Positions 41,272-49,745 of a stretch of DNA of 64,000 nucleotides are shown here, one piece after another; positions within the stretch are counted from its first letter, which is position 1, and each line of letters opens with the position of its first letter. This stretch comes from an uncultured Pseudomonadota bacterium. GTDB taxonomy: Bacteria > Pseudomonadota > Gammaproteobacteria > Burkholderiales > SG8-39. The notes beneath the pieces were generated by a model that did not search any database, was not told where the DNA came from, and saw only the letters and a list, made by a program, of their open reading frames with translations. A program made the position numbers and the translations under genes. The stretch is taken from the NCBI GenBank assembly GCA_903921325.1, contig CAIXPL010000028.1:135829-199828 (forward strand), written 5' to 3'.

Positions 41272-42447
41272 TCAGGGCGCTTTGCGGGTGAATCGCTGCA
41301 GGTTGTTGCCGCCGTCCTGAAAGTTATAGCCGTAGGCAAAGGGCAGGTTGCCCGGCTTTGCGCCTTCGTAGGCGGCCTTGAGATCCTTCTGGACGCGATT
41401 GGCAAACAAGTCGATCGGGTGGGTGTAATGCCCATAGAGGCGTGCGGACCACTGGCTTTCATCGAATTTGTGCCAGGGAATGCCCGAGTCGTCCTGCACC
41501 ACCATCGTGGTCTGCTCCAGAATGATCGAACGCACCTTGGAGAAGCTGCCGCGGTGCATGAGATATGACGCCGATTTCAGCATGGTCGCGGTCGGCTTTT
41601 CGCTGGCAACCCATGGTTCATAGCCCGGATGTGCATTCAAGCCGGCATTGCTGATATCGGCCGACAGATAGGTCAGCACACGATCGGCAGGTGCCCCCGG
41701 CAGTCCAAAACGAATGCGCACGCCCGGGATAGGCCGATGCACCGGTGCGGCTGTGCCGTCCGGGGAAACAGCGGCAGTGAGGTTAGTGGGGGCAGCAACC
41801 TGGACCGACTCGACGCTGGATACGTCAAAACCATGCCGGGCGATGAACACCAGAAGGATCGGTGTCACGCCTTCGAGCCGGTTACTGGATAGCGTGACCT
41901 TCATGTCGTTGGTACGAAAAAAACTGAACGACAACACCGTGCTGATTGAGCGACGCAAGATCGACAAACTGTCCTGCAGCGCTGCTGGCTTGAAGGCAAG
42001 CAGATCGGGCATCGGGCCGACCGGCTCCAGTCCGGTGAGCAGGAACGCGTGGGCCTGCGGAAACAGCGCCAGGGCGTGCAGTGCATCAGGACCACTGAAG
42101 GGATAAAAAATCGGCCCGCTTGATGCAGCGTATGGGGTCAGCTCATCATGCGCGAACTGCTGCATCGGTGCCAGACGCCGACGCGCAAACGACTGCCAGA
42201 CTGACTCCATGGCGGCCTGGTGCTCGCGCACTGCCGACAGATCAGAGAGTGTGCCGAGCGGACCGTCGCGGTCAATGTGCATGCCGGCAAGCACGTGCGC
42301 GGTCTCATTGAGCAACACGCCTTCGGCGCCGCTCGCATTGCCTGCCTGAGCAGCGGCCGCAGCGCACAACAGAGCGCCCGCTATTACGCATAGCAGAGCG
42401 TCCCCTATCGAGCGTATAACATGCCGACAGACACACTGAGCAAACAT
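41272..42447 (-). CDS. Secreted protein of unknown function
   Basis: A 391-residue protein starting at the ATG complementary to 42445-42447 after GGAAG. A signal peptide is clear ('ALLCVIAGALLCAAAAAQAGNA', cleaved near residue 35). I do not recognise a family. The mature protein contains 'GPIFYPFSGPDALHALALFPQ' in outline, 'AFLLTGLEPVGPMPDLL', 'SFSFFRTNDMKVTL' and 'GVTPILLVFIARHGFDV', and ends with 'NLPFAYGYNFQDGGNNLQRF'. No repeats or cysteine pairs stand out. It is convergent with the LLM gene (14 bases) and divergent from the CoA-transferase gene at 42598. It is probably periplasmic; its length and regular composition argue for a real gene. Confidence 0.72.
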   Translation of the reverse strand: MFAQCVCRHVIRSIGDALLCVIAGALLCAAAAAQAGNASGAEGVLLNETAHVLAGMHIDRDGPLGTLSDLSAVREHQAAMESVWQSFARRRLAPMQQFAHDELTPYAASSGPIFYPFSGPDALHALALFPQAHAFLLTGLEPVGPMPDLLAFKPAALQDSLSILRRSISTVLSFSFFRTNDMKVTLSSNRLEGVTPILLVFIARHGFDVSSVESVQVAAPTNLTAAVSPDGTAAPVHRPIPGVRIRFGLPGAPADRVLTYLSADISNAGLNAHPGYEPWVASEKPTATMLKSASYLMHRGSFSKVRSIILEQTTMVVQDDSGIPWHKFDESQWSARLYGHYTHPIDLFANRVQKDLKAAYEGAKPGNLPFAYGYNFQDGGNNLQRFTRKAP

Positions 42448-42597
42448 GACTTCTTCCAGAAAATGGGGGGATTGCAGCATCAACGGTTTCGCGCAAGCGT
42501 CGTTGACCGATGCGGCCGTACCTTACACTCGCGAACATGACTTTGCGCGTCCCGCAAGGCAAGCACTGCAACGCCAACCGACAATCCTATCGCGCTT

Positions 42598-43785
42598 ATG
42601 ACAAAACCATTGAACGGCATTCGTGTCCTTGAACTCGGTCAATTCATCGCCGGTCCATTCGCCGGACTGCAACTGGCCGATCTGGGCGCAGAAGTCATCA
42701 AGATTGAAAAACCAGGCATCGGCGATCCGTTTCGACAATTTGGCGTCGGCGACACGGCACGTGGCTATAGCCACAACTTTTGCGCGTTCAACCGCAACAA
42801 GCGCAGTGTTTCGCTTGATGTGACCAGTCCGCGCGGCCGCGATGTGTTCTTGCGCATGGCGAGCGAGGCCGACGTGGTTCTGGAGAACTTCCGCCCCGGT
42901 GTCATGGCGCGCCTCGGTCTGGATGCCGAACGCCTGCGTGCGACATCCCCTGCCTTGATCTATTGCTCGATCGCCGGTTTCGCCGCGGACGGACCGAACA
43001 AGGATCGCCCGGCCTATGATGCAGTTGGCAGTGCAGTCTCCGGCTTGATGAGCCTGCTGGTCGACCCCACTGACCCGCGCGTGCTCGGCCCAACCATTTC
43101 CGATCAGATGACTGGCATGCAGGCGAGCACCGGCATTCTGGGTGCGCTGTTTGAACGGGCGCGCACCGGCGTGGGTGCCAGAATAGAAGTCACCATGGTC
43201 GAGGCGACCTTGTCGCTGATACCGGATGTGTTCACTGCCTACACCCAGGCGGGCCTGGTCATGGGACCGGAGTCGCGCGCGGCGGTGTCGCTCGCATTTA
43301 ACTTCCAATGTGCCGATCAGAAGCTGCTTTCGATTCACGTCTCGTCAATCGAGAAGTTCTGGCAGGCGTTGCTCGCCGCGACCGAGCAGTCCGCGCTCAA
43401 GGACGACGCGCGATTTTCCGATCGGCGTTTGCGCGTGCGCAATTATCAGGCGCTGGTTGAGATCCTGCGCCCGGTGTTCGCCCGGCGCGATCGCGACGTC
43501 TGGATGGCACGCCTGGGCGCGCATGATGTCCCCGCCGCCGCCGTGAACTCGATTCCCGAGGCCATGAATGATGTCGAAGTGCGTCACCTGGACGTGTTCC
43601 ACGACATGGTGCATCCGCTCCATGGCAAGCAGACCCTGATGCACCGATCGACACGCATTGATGGTGAGCGTGAAGCCGACCCCACGCTGCCGCCGATTCT
43701 GGGTGAGCACACCGAACAAATCCTCGGTTCGTTCGGCCTCACCGCGCAAGAGCTCGAAAGTCTGCGCGCCGAACAAGTGATCTGA
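42598..43785 (+). CDS. CaiB/BaiF family CoA-transferase (family III) (2)
   Basis: A 395-residue family III CoA-transferase with the standard opening 'RVLELGQFIAGPFAGLQLAD' and 'EVIKIEKPGIGDPFRQFG', then 'RNKRSVSLDVTSPRGRDVF', 'VVLENFRPGVMARLGLD', 'IYCSIAGFAADGPNKDRP' and 'AYDAVGSAVSGLMSLL'. The family carries CoA between organic acids through an enzyme aspartyl-CoA thioester. It is only distantly similar to the CaiB/BaiF protein at 15066. It is followed four bases later by the convergent LLM oxidoreductase gene. The acid substrate cannot be read from sequence. Confidence 0.91.
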   Translation: MTKPLNGIRVLELGQFIAGPFAGLQLADLGAEVIKIEKPGIGDPFRQFGVGDTARGYSHNFCAFNRNKRSVSLDVTSPRGRDVFLRMASEADVVLENFRPGVMARLGLDAERLRATSPALIYCSIAGFAADGPNKDRPAYDAVGSAVSGLMSLLVDPTDPRVLGPTISDQMTGMQASTGILGALFERARTGVGARIEVTMVEATLSLIPDVFTAYTQAGLVMGPESRAAVSLAFNFQCADQKLLSIHVSSIEKFWQALLAATEQSALKDDARFSDRRLRVRNYQALVEILRPVFARRDRDVWMARLGAHDVPAAAVNSIPEAMNDVEVRHLDVFHDMVHPLHGKQTLMHRSTRIDGEREADPTLPPILGEHTEQILGSFGLTAQELESLRAEQVI

Positions 43786-43789
43786 ACCC

Positions 43790-44854
43790 CTAGATGCCGG
43801 CGAACACCTCGGCCCACTCTTCGAGCATCTGCGGATGCCCGTGGCGGATGTTGATCGAGAAGTGGTTGTAGCCCGCATCACGCAAGGCCCGCAGGCGGTC
43901 CTGCAGCTCCGGTCGCGTCGCGGTCAGCGTCGTCGAGGCAATCAACTGCGGCGTGCACAGCGCTTGTTCCTCGGGTCGCAAGAACATCAAGTGGCCGCGA
44001 TGATTGGACAGGTACCGCGCATCGGCTGGTTCGTATTTCAGGTAGATCTCGCGATAGCGCTCGACCAGCGGCACCATCTGCGGGGGCACCGGCCGACCCA
44101 TGTCACCGAACTCGGCCAGTTCGACCAGATTATGCAGTGCGATGGTTGCGTGCGGCCCTGCCTGTGCCTTGACGCGCGGACTGTCCAGGGGCTCGCCCTC
44201 GGCAAGTACGCACCCCCCGGCAATGGCAGTTGCGGTCCGGGTCGCCGGATCATGGCCGGCCTCGCGCCAGGCCGAGCGCATCTCGGCCACCGCCGCACTG
44301 GCAGTCGGAATATTCGCGGCGGTATACATCCAGCCGGCGCCCAGTTCGGCGGTAAGCGCACGACCTTTTGGGCCAAGCGCTGAAATATGCAGCGGGATCG
44401 GATCGTCGATGTTGATCACGCCGATCTCCGGGTTGAGGAAGCGGATCTTGCGACGCTTTTCCTCGAAGGTCCATTCCAGCGTGTCGCCGGCGAGCAGGCC
44501 CTGAACGATACGGATGTACTCTTTCATATCGGCCAGTTTGACGGGTCCCAAACCGAGTGTCCGACGCGCGGTGAACCCGGTCGACACCCCAAAATCGATG
44601 CGCCCGGGGGCCAGCGCATTGAGCGATGCCAGCGCGCTCGCGGCCACTGGTGCAATGCGATTGGAGGGAATCAGCACGCCCGTGGCGAGGCGAATGCGGC
44701 TCGTCTGCATCGCTGCGGCGGCCATGCCAACAAACATGTCGGCGTTGAGCAATTGCGTATCGTAGAACCACGCGCGTGAATAGCCCAACGCCTCGGCACG
44801 CTGCACCACCTTCCAGGAATCGGCACTCGTAGCCAGATTGATTCCGATGTCCAC
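43790..44854 (-). CDS. LLM class F420/flavin-dependent oxidoreductase (MER-like) (2)
   Basis: A 354-residue luciferase-fold oxidoreductase starting at GTG (complement of 44852-44854), eight bases after AAGGAG. 'MDIGINLATSADSWKVVQRAE' and 'AWFYDTQLLNADMFVGMAAAA' open the barrel; 'LATGVLIPSNRIAPVAA' and 'APGRIDFGVSTGFTARRTLG' follow, a pattern typical of methylene-tetrahydromethanopterin-reductase-like (MER) LLM proteins. Whether the cofactor is F420 or FMN is unclear; FMN is more likely outside F420-producing lineages. It is divergent from another LLM gene at 44946, with 91 bases between the starts. Confidence 0.86.
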   Translation of the reverse strand: MDIGINLATSADSWKVVQRAEALGYSRAWFYDTQLLNADMFVGMAAAAMQTSRIRLATGVLIPSNRIAPVAASALASLNALAPGRIDFGVSTGFTARRTLGLGPVKLADMKEYIRIVQGLLAGDTLEWTFEEKRRKIRFLNPEIGVINIDDPIPLHISALGPKGRALTAELGAGWMYTAANIPTASAAVAEMRSAWREAGHDPATRTATAIAGGCVLAEGEPLDSPRVKAQAGPHATIALHNLVELAEFGDMGRPVPPQMVPLVERYREIYLKYEPADARYLSNHRGHLMFLRPEEQALCTPQLIASTTLTATRPELQDRLRALRDAGYNHFSINIRHGHPQMLEEWAEVFAGI

Positions 44855-44945
44855 TGGGCGGTCTCCTTGCGCTTGAGGGTCGGTGATCGAATTATACGTT
44901 TGCCCTCCATGGTAAGGTCGCTCTCTTTACGCTGCGATCGGTGCG

Positions 44946-45956
44946 ATGAAACCTGCCATAGGGATCAGTTTTGACGGCTTTGCCACGCTCGCCGATTCGC
45001 TGGTGATTGCACGTGAGGCCGCGGCTGCCGGTGCCTCCAGCCTCTGGATGGCAGAACACCTGGGCTATCGCGATTCGCTCGGTTCATGCATGGCCTTTGC
45101 CTTGAACACCGAACGGGTGAGAATTGTGCCCACCGCGATCAGTCCGTTCCTGCGTAATCCCGTTCCGCTCGCCATGGCCATGGCGACCCTGGCCGAAGCG
45201 GCGCCGGGCCGCGTGGCGATCGCCATTGGCGTGGGTAATCCGCTGTTCCTGGCCGAAGCCGGCATCACGATGGAAAAGCCACTGACCGCCAACCGCGACT
45301 ACCTGCTGGCGCTGCGCCAGCTGTGGTCAGGCGACCCGGTCAACATGCCCGATGCCCTACTGCATCGGCTGGCCGGTGCGCGCATGATGTTCACGCCGCC
45401 ACAGCCGATACCGATCTATCTGGCACCGATGAAGGAACAAAACCTGCGCCTGGCCGGGCGCATGGCCGACGGCGTGGTGCTCTCGGCGGGACTGTCGGCG
45501 CAGTACGCCCGCCACTCGCTCGAACTGGTGAGCCGCGGCGCACAGGAAACAGGCCGCGATCCGGCCACAGTGCGCCGCGCCGCTTATGTGTTCTTCATGG
45601 CCTCGGATAAAGACCCGCGTGCGGCCTTCGAGCGCTCGCGCCGCAAGCTCGCGTTTGTGTTGCGCAATCGTTACCTGGACGATGCCATTGCGCACTCCGG
45701 CATCACCATCGATCAGGAAGCGGTGATTGCGGCCATTGCCCGCCGCGACATTGAAGGTGCCGCCCGGCTGGTGCCCGATGAAGCTGTCGCTGCATTCACA
45801 GTGAGCGGCACCCGCGCCGACTGTGCGCGGCAGCTGGATTCATATTTTGCAGCCGGTGTCGAAGAGGTTGTTCTGCTGCTGGTGGGCGAGGCCGATGAGC
45901 GTGGCGAATCGCTTGATGTGATCCGCGAATTTCGCGCCGAGAACGTGGAGAGCTGA
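44946..45956 (+). CDS. LLM class flavin-dependent oxidoreductase (3)
   Basis: A 336-residue LLM oxidoreductase: 'GISFDGFATLADSLVIAREA', 'ASSLWMAEHLGYRDSLG' (~residues 35-51), 'VPTAISPFLRNPVPLAMAMA' and 'VAIAIGVGNPLFLAEAGI'. It is clearly a paralog of the protein at 47023, which has the same 'HLGYRD/HMGYRD' and 'VPTAISPYL' segments. The stop directly abuts the ATG of the next gene (TGA-ATG), so the two are probably translationally coupled. The linked NMT1-like protein may handle its substrate. Confidence 0.86.
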   Translation: MKPAIGISFDGFATLADSLVIAREAAAAGASSLWMAEHLGYRDSLGSCMAFALNTERVRIVPTAISPFLRNPVPLAMAMATLAEAAPGRVAIAIGVGNPLFLAEAGITMEKPLTANRDYLLALRQLWSGDPVNMPDALLHRLAGARMMFTPPQPIPIYLAPMKEQNLRLAGRMADGVVLSAGLSAQYARHSLELVSRGAQETGRDPATVRRAAYVFFMASDKDPRAAFERSRRKLAFVLRNRYLDDAIAHSGITIDQEAVIAAIARRDIEGAARLVPDEAVAAFTVSGTRADCARQLDSYFAAGVEEVVLLLVGEADERGESLDVIREFRAENVES

Positions 45957-46862
45957 ATGCGCATCGCCGTGCCGGATCTGGTGTCCAATTCCTACTTTCC
46001 GGTGATTGCGGCTGACCGCCTGGGTGCTTTCGCTGCCCTTGGACTCGATCTCAAGGTCGAACATATTTCGCCGCTGCCCGCCTGTGTCAAAGCACTGGCC
46101 GACGGCGCGATCGAGTTCATTGGTGCCTCGGCCCACGCGCCCCTGCTGTCATTTCCAGACTGGCAGGGCGCACGCCTGGTCTGTGCCCAGTCCCAAGGCA
46201 TGTACTGGTTTCTGGTCATGCGTGCTGATCTGCGCATCGCGCGCGGTGATCTGGGTGCCCTGCGTGGACGGCGCATCGCGGCAGTGCCCTTTGTGGGTGC
46301 CGCACTGCGGCGCCTGTTGATCGAAGCCGATCTGGACCCGGCGCGCGAAGGCATCGATATCCTGGTGCCCCCAGGTGCACTGGGCCCCGGCGTGAATTTC
46401 GGCGTAGCGGCGGCACTGGCGCTGCGCGAGGGCTCGATCGATGGGTTCTTCGCCAATGGGATGGGGGCCGCACTCGCGCTTGAGCAGGCCATCGGCACCA
46501 TCGTCATTGATGTACGCCGCGGTGATGGCCCGGCGCAGGCGTTCTCGTTCACCCAGCCTGCCATCGCAACGACTGAACAGATGATCGCCGAACAGCCCGA
46601 TGTCGTGCGCAAGGTACAACGCGCCATCATCGACACGCACGCGGCGCTCAAGCGCGACCGGGCGCTTGCGACAAAGGCCGTCAAGGGTTTGTTCCCGGCG
46701 GCCGAGTCAGCCTTGATCGGTGATCTGATCGCACGCGATTTGCCCTACTACGACGCACGCATTACCCCCGGGTTTGTGCAGGCGATGAACCGGTTTGCAT
46801 CTGATCTTGGCATGCTCTCGGGGTGCGATTTTGACTACGGCCAGGTGGTCGCCGCCTTATGA
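45957..46862 (+). CDS. NMT1/SsuA-fold substrate-binding-like protein without signal peptide
   Basis: A 301-residue protein with the NMT1/ThiY-type periplasmic-binding fold: 'MRIAVPDLVSNSYFPVIAA', 'AFAALGLDLKVEHISPLP', 'ALADGAIEFIGASAHAPL', 'ARGDLGALRGRRIAAVPF' and 'EGSIDGFFANGMGAALAL'. The protein begins directly with the first beta-strand, so there is no signal peptide and it should stay in the cytoplasm, unlike true ABC receptors. No upstream start could add one, because the frame begins right at the preceding stop. Cytoplasmic members of this fold include THI5/HMP-phosphate synthases, but the cysteine-rich motif of THI5 is not visible. It sits between two paralogous LLM oxidoreductases. 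Function unknown. Confidence 0.75.
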   Translation: MRIAVPDLVSNSYFPVIAADRLGAFAALGLDLKVEHISPLPACVKALADGAIEFIGASAHAPLLSFPDWQGARLVCAQSQGMYWFLVMRADLRIARGDLGALRGRRIAAVPFVGAALRRLLIEADLDPAREGIDILVPPGALGPGVNFGVAAALALREGSIDGFFANGMGAALALEQAIGTIVIDVRRGDGPAQAFSFTQPAIATTEQMIAEQPDVVRKVQRAIIDTHAALKRDRALATKAVKGLFPAAESALIGDLIARDLPYYDARITPGFVQAMNRFASDLGMLSGCDFDYGQVVAAL

Positions 46863-47022
46863 TGGTGCGGTGATTGATGGTCCAATAACGGGGCGTGCAG
46901 TGGCTCATAGCGCGTGAGCGTACTCAACAGCAATTGCTGAACGCCTGCTCGATCAGGAAGACTCTCGGCACCTGCCCCGGGCGTGCATGGTGTACGCAAC
47001 CGCAGACTGAAAAGGGATTTTT

Positions 47023-48003
47023 ATGAAAGTAGGTGTGTTCTTCGACGGCTTCAGCTCCAGCGCAGAAATGATCGAAGTGGCACGTGCCGCTGAAGCGGCC
47101 GGTGCGGACAGTCTGTGGTTTGCCCAGCACATGGGCTATCGCGACGCGTTCATCTGGGCGGCTGCGGCGGCTGCGGTCACCCAGCGCATCCGGCTCGTGC
47201 CGACCGCCATCAGCCCCTACCTGTGGCCGCCGCTGCCTGTGGCCATGTCGATGTCAACGCTGGCTGAACTGGCCGGTGATCGGGTGGCGTTGGCCGTATC
47301 GGTCGGCAATCTGCTCAACCTCGCCGAATCAGGCATTGAAGCGACCCGACCGGTGACCGCCATTCGCGAATATGTCGAGGCCCTGCGTGCACTGTGGACC
47401 GGCCAACCGGTTACCGCTGAGGGCGAGCTCAATGACCTGCGGGGGGCGCGCATGGTGTTTGATGCCGGTGCGCAAGTGCCGCTTTACATCGCCTCTACCG
47501 GCCCCAAAGTGTTGCATCTGGCAGGGGCCATCGGTGACGGTGTGCTGTTATCGGCAGGACTCACGCTTGCCTCGTGCCGCAAGTGTCTTGAACTGGCCGA
47601 GAACGGTCTGCGCGAACAAGGGCGCGCCCCCGCCGCGCTGCGGCGCGCATCGTTCATCAACTTCTCGGTATCGGCCGACGGACGCAGCGCGCGTGAGGCG
47701 ATGCTGCGCAAACTTGCCTTCCTGTTTCGCAGCCGTGGCCATGCCGAGAACATCCGTTCTTCGGGCTTGCCGATCGATCACGCCGCGATCATCGCGGCGC
47801 TTGCCCGCCATGACCTGAGCGCCGCCGCCGCCCTGCTGCCAGAGGAGGCCGCACAGGCATTTGCCGTGGCAGGCACGCCTGCCGAATGCCGGGCGCGTCT
47901 GGCTGACTATCTGTCCATCGGCCTGGATGAACCAATCATCGAGATCTCCGGCAATGCCGCAGAGCGTGCGCTCGCCCTGGAGGTCGTGCGCGAACTTGCC
48001 TAG
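47023..48003 (+). CDS. LLM class flavin-dependent oxidoreductase (4)
   Basis: A 326-residue LLM protein starting at ATG 47023 after AAGGGA. 'VGVFFDGFSSSAEMIEVARA', 'ADSLWFAQHMGYRDAFIW', 'VPTAISPYLWPPLPVAMSM' and 'VALAVSVGNLLNLAESGIE' closely parallel the protein at 44946, indicating a duplication that now brackets the NMT1-like gene. It is 160 bases downstream of that gene with no recognisable gene between, so it may have its own promoter. A MetE-like methyltransferase gene follows 105 bases later. Confidence 0.86.
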   Translation: MKVGVFFDGFSSSAEMIEVARAAEAAGADSLWFAQHMGYRDAFIWAAAAAAVTQRIRLVPTAISPYLWPPLPVAMSMSTLAELAGDRVALAVSVGNLLNLAESGIEATRPVTAIREYVEALRALWTGQPVTAEGELNDLRGARMVFDAGAQVPLYIASTGPKVLHLAGAIGDGVLLSAGLTLASCRKCLELAENGLREQGRAPAALRRASFINFSVSADGRSAREAMLRKLAFLFRSRGHAENIRSSGLPIDHAAIIAALARHDLSAAAALLPEEAAQAFAVAGTPAECRARLADYLSIGLDEPIIEISGNAAERALALEVVRELA

Positions 48004-48108
48004 AGGCCCTGTGGCACAATCGGTGGCCCGGCTGCCGGTGCGCGCGATCACGATCACCATGCCCCGCGCTTCGGCAGCAAGACACTATTCCATCGCGAGG
48101 ATGACATC

Positions 48109-49212
48109 ATGAACAGCAAAGGCCCTTTTCGTGCCGACCATGTCGGCAGCCTGTTGCGACCAGCCCAACTGCACGAAGCCCGCGCCCGCGCCAAGCGTGG
48201 CGAGACCGATGCGCAGGCATTAAGGGCGGTCGAAGATCGCTGCATCCTGGCGGCCATTCAAATGCAGGAGTCCGTTGGCCTGGAGGCGATCACCGATGGT
48301 GAATTCCGCCGCGACTGGTGGCATGTGGATTTTCTGAGCGGATTCGCTGGCGTCGAGCTAACAGTGCCGGGCTACGCCAAGGGTTTTCAGAATGCCGACG
48401 AGCAACCGCCCTTCATGAAAGTGATTGCGCCGTTGCGCCGCGTGCGCCCCATCATGGTGGATCATTTCGCTTTCGTCGCTGCCCATACCAGGCGTACCGC
48501 CAAATTCTGTATGCCTTCGCCCGCCATGCTGCATCTGCGCGGTGACCGCAAGGCACTCAATACGACCTATCCGGAGGTTGCCCAGTTCTGGGCCGATCTG
48601 ACCGCCGGCTACCAGGCCGAGATCGCCGATCTGTATGCCGCCGGCTGCCGCTATCTGCAGATCGATGACACCAGCGTGTCGATGCTCTGCGATGAAAAGA
48701 TCCGCGCGACCATTCGTGACAATGGCGACGATCCCGATGAACTTCAGCGCACCTACGCTCAGGCCATCAATGCCGCCTTGCGCGGCCGGCCGTCTGATCT
48801 GGTGGTGTCGTTGCACACCTGCCGCGGCAATTTCAAGAGCACCTTCATCGCAAGTGGTGGCTATGACCCGGTGGCCGAGATCGTCTTCGGTGACACGCAG
48901 GTCGATGCCTTCTTTCTTGAGTTCGACGATGAGCGTTCGGGCGGATTTGCTCCGCTTCGTTTCGTGCCCAAGGGACGCAAGGTGGTCCTGGGACTGGTGA
49001 GCAGCAAGCTGGCAGCACTTGAGTCCAAGGACGAATTGAAGCGACGGATCGAAGAGGCATCACGCTACGTGCCGCTAGAGAATCTGTGCCTGTCGCCGCA
49101 ATGCGGTTTCTCGAGCACCCATCACGGCAACAAGATCAGCGAGGATGACCAGCGGCGCAAGCTGGAACTGGTCGTGCAGGTGGCCGACGAGGTCTGGGGA
49201 AGCCACCGCTAG
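48109..49212 (+). CDS. MetE C-terminal-like zinc methyltransferase (cobalamin-independent methionine synthase II family) (1)
   Basis: A 367-residue protein starting at ATG 48109 after GAGG. It is the catalytic C-terminal half of MetE only: 'FRADHVGSLLRPAQLHEAR', 'ITDGEFRRDWWHVDFL' (~residues 62-77), 'YLQIDDTSVSMLC' and the zinc ligands in 'VSLHTCRGNFKS' (HxC, ~235) and 'LSPQCGFSSTHHG' (~330). Methionine synthase proper needs both halves, so this short form more likely transfers a methyl or alkyl group to or from another thiol; epoxyalkane:CoM transferases use the same HxC...C site. A paralog is at 54501. The neighbouring LLM genes suggest a catabolic role. Confidence 0.84.
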   Translation: MNSKGPFRADHVGSLLRPAQLHEARARAKRGETDAQALRAVEDRCILAAIQMQESVGLEAITDGEFRRDWWHVDFLSGFAGVELTVPGYAKGFQNADEQPPFMKVIAPLRRVRPIMVDHFAFVAAHTRRTAKFCMPSPAMLHLRGDRKALNTTYPEVAQFWADLTAGYQAEIADLYAAGCRYLQIDDTSVSMLCDEKIRATIRDNGDDPDELQRTYAQAINAALRGRPSDLVVSLHTCRGNFKSTFIASGGYDPVAEIVFGDTQVDAFFLEFDDERSGGFAPLRFVPKGRKVVLGLVSSKLAALESKDELKRRIEEASRYVPLENLCLSPQCGFSSTHHGNKISEDDQRRKLELVVQVADEVWGSHR

Positions 49213-49219
49213 ACGCACC

Positions 49220-49645
49220 ATGCCGGCGGCCCTTCAGGTTTCGGCAGCGGTATGGATACCGCTCGCCGAAATCGCCATCGTTGCGGTGCGATCACAGGGC
49301 GCGGGCGGCCAGAACGTCAACAAAGTCGCCAGTGCCATCCACTTGCGCTTTGACATTGCTGCATCGTCGCTGTCCGAGACACTGAAGCGGCGCCTGCTTG
49401 AGAGCGGCGACGGTCGCATCAGTTCCGAGGGCGTAGTCATCATCAAGGCGCAGGAGCATCGCAGCCGCGAGCGCAATCTGGCCGAAGCGCACGCGCGACT
49501 GGCGACATTGGTGCGCAGTGTGATGATCGTGCGACGAGCGCGGCGGGCCACCCGTCCGACCCGCGCCTCGGTCGAGCGTCGCATCGACGGCAAGAAACAG
49601 CGCAGCGAAGTCAAACGCACGCGCGGCCGAATGACCGAGGATTAG
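49220..49645 (+). CDS. arfB: Alternative ribosome-rescue factor / peptidyl-tRNA hydrolase ArfB (YaeJ)
   Basis: A 141-residue release-factor-like protein starting at ATG 49220, seven bases after the MetE-like stop. The GGQ catalytic loop is 'VRSQGAGGQNVNKVASAIH' (~residues 23-41), and the C-terminal tail is highly basic ('KKQRSEVKRTRGR'), as needed to enter the empty mRNA channel. ArfB hydrolyses peptidyl-tRNA on stalled ribosomes lacking a stop codon. It has no domain I or II of true release factors, which fits ArfB and not RF1/RF2. Size and motifs match E. coli YaeJ (140 residues). Confidence 0.92.
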   Translation: MPAALQVSAAVWIPLAEIAIVAVRSQGAGGQNVNKVASAIHLRFDIAASSLSETLKRRLLESGDGRISSEGVVIIKAQEHRSRERNLAEAHARLATLVRSVMIVRRARRATRPTRASVERRIDGKKQRSEVKRTRGRMTED

Positions 49646-49667
49646 AAAGACAGGGGGGACTCGGTTA

Positions 49668-49690
49668 GCACTTGGCGCGCGCGCCTGTGC
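49668..49690. terminator. GC-rich hairpin between convergent genes
   Basis: GCAC...GGCGCGCGCGCC...GTGC forms a nested inverted repeat 22 bases after the arfB stop; the convergent racemase-like gene ends 56 bases further. A T-rich stretch (CTTTTGT) follows about nine bases later, too far for a classical terminator. Confidence 0.4.
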
Positions 49691-49745
49691 CGTTCACCTT
49701 TTGTCCCAAGGCGTGATCCTGCCGACGACGAGAGACTGGGGCGTT

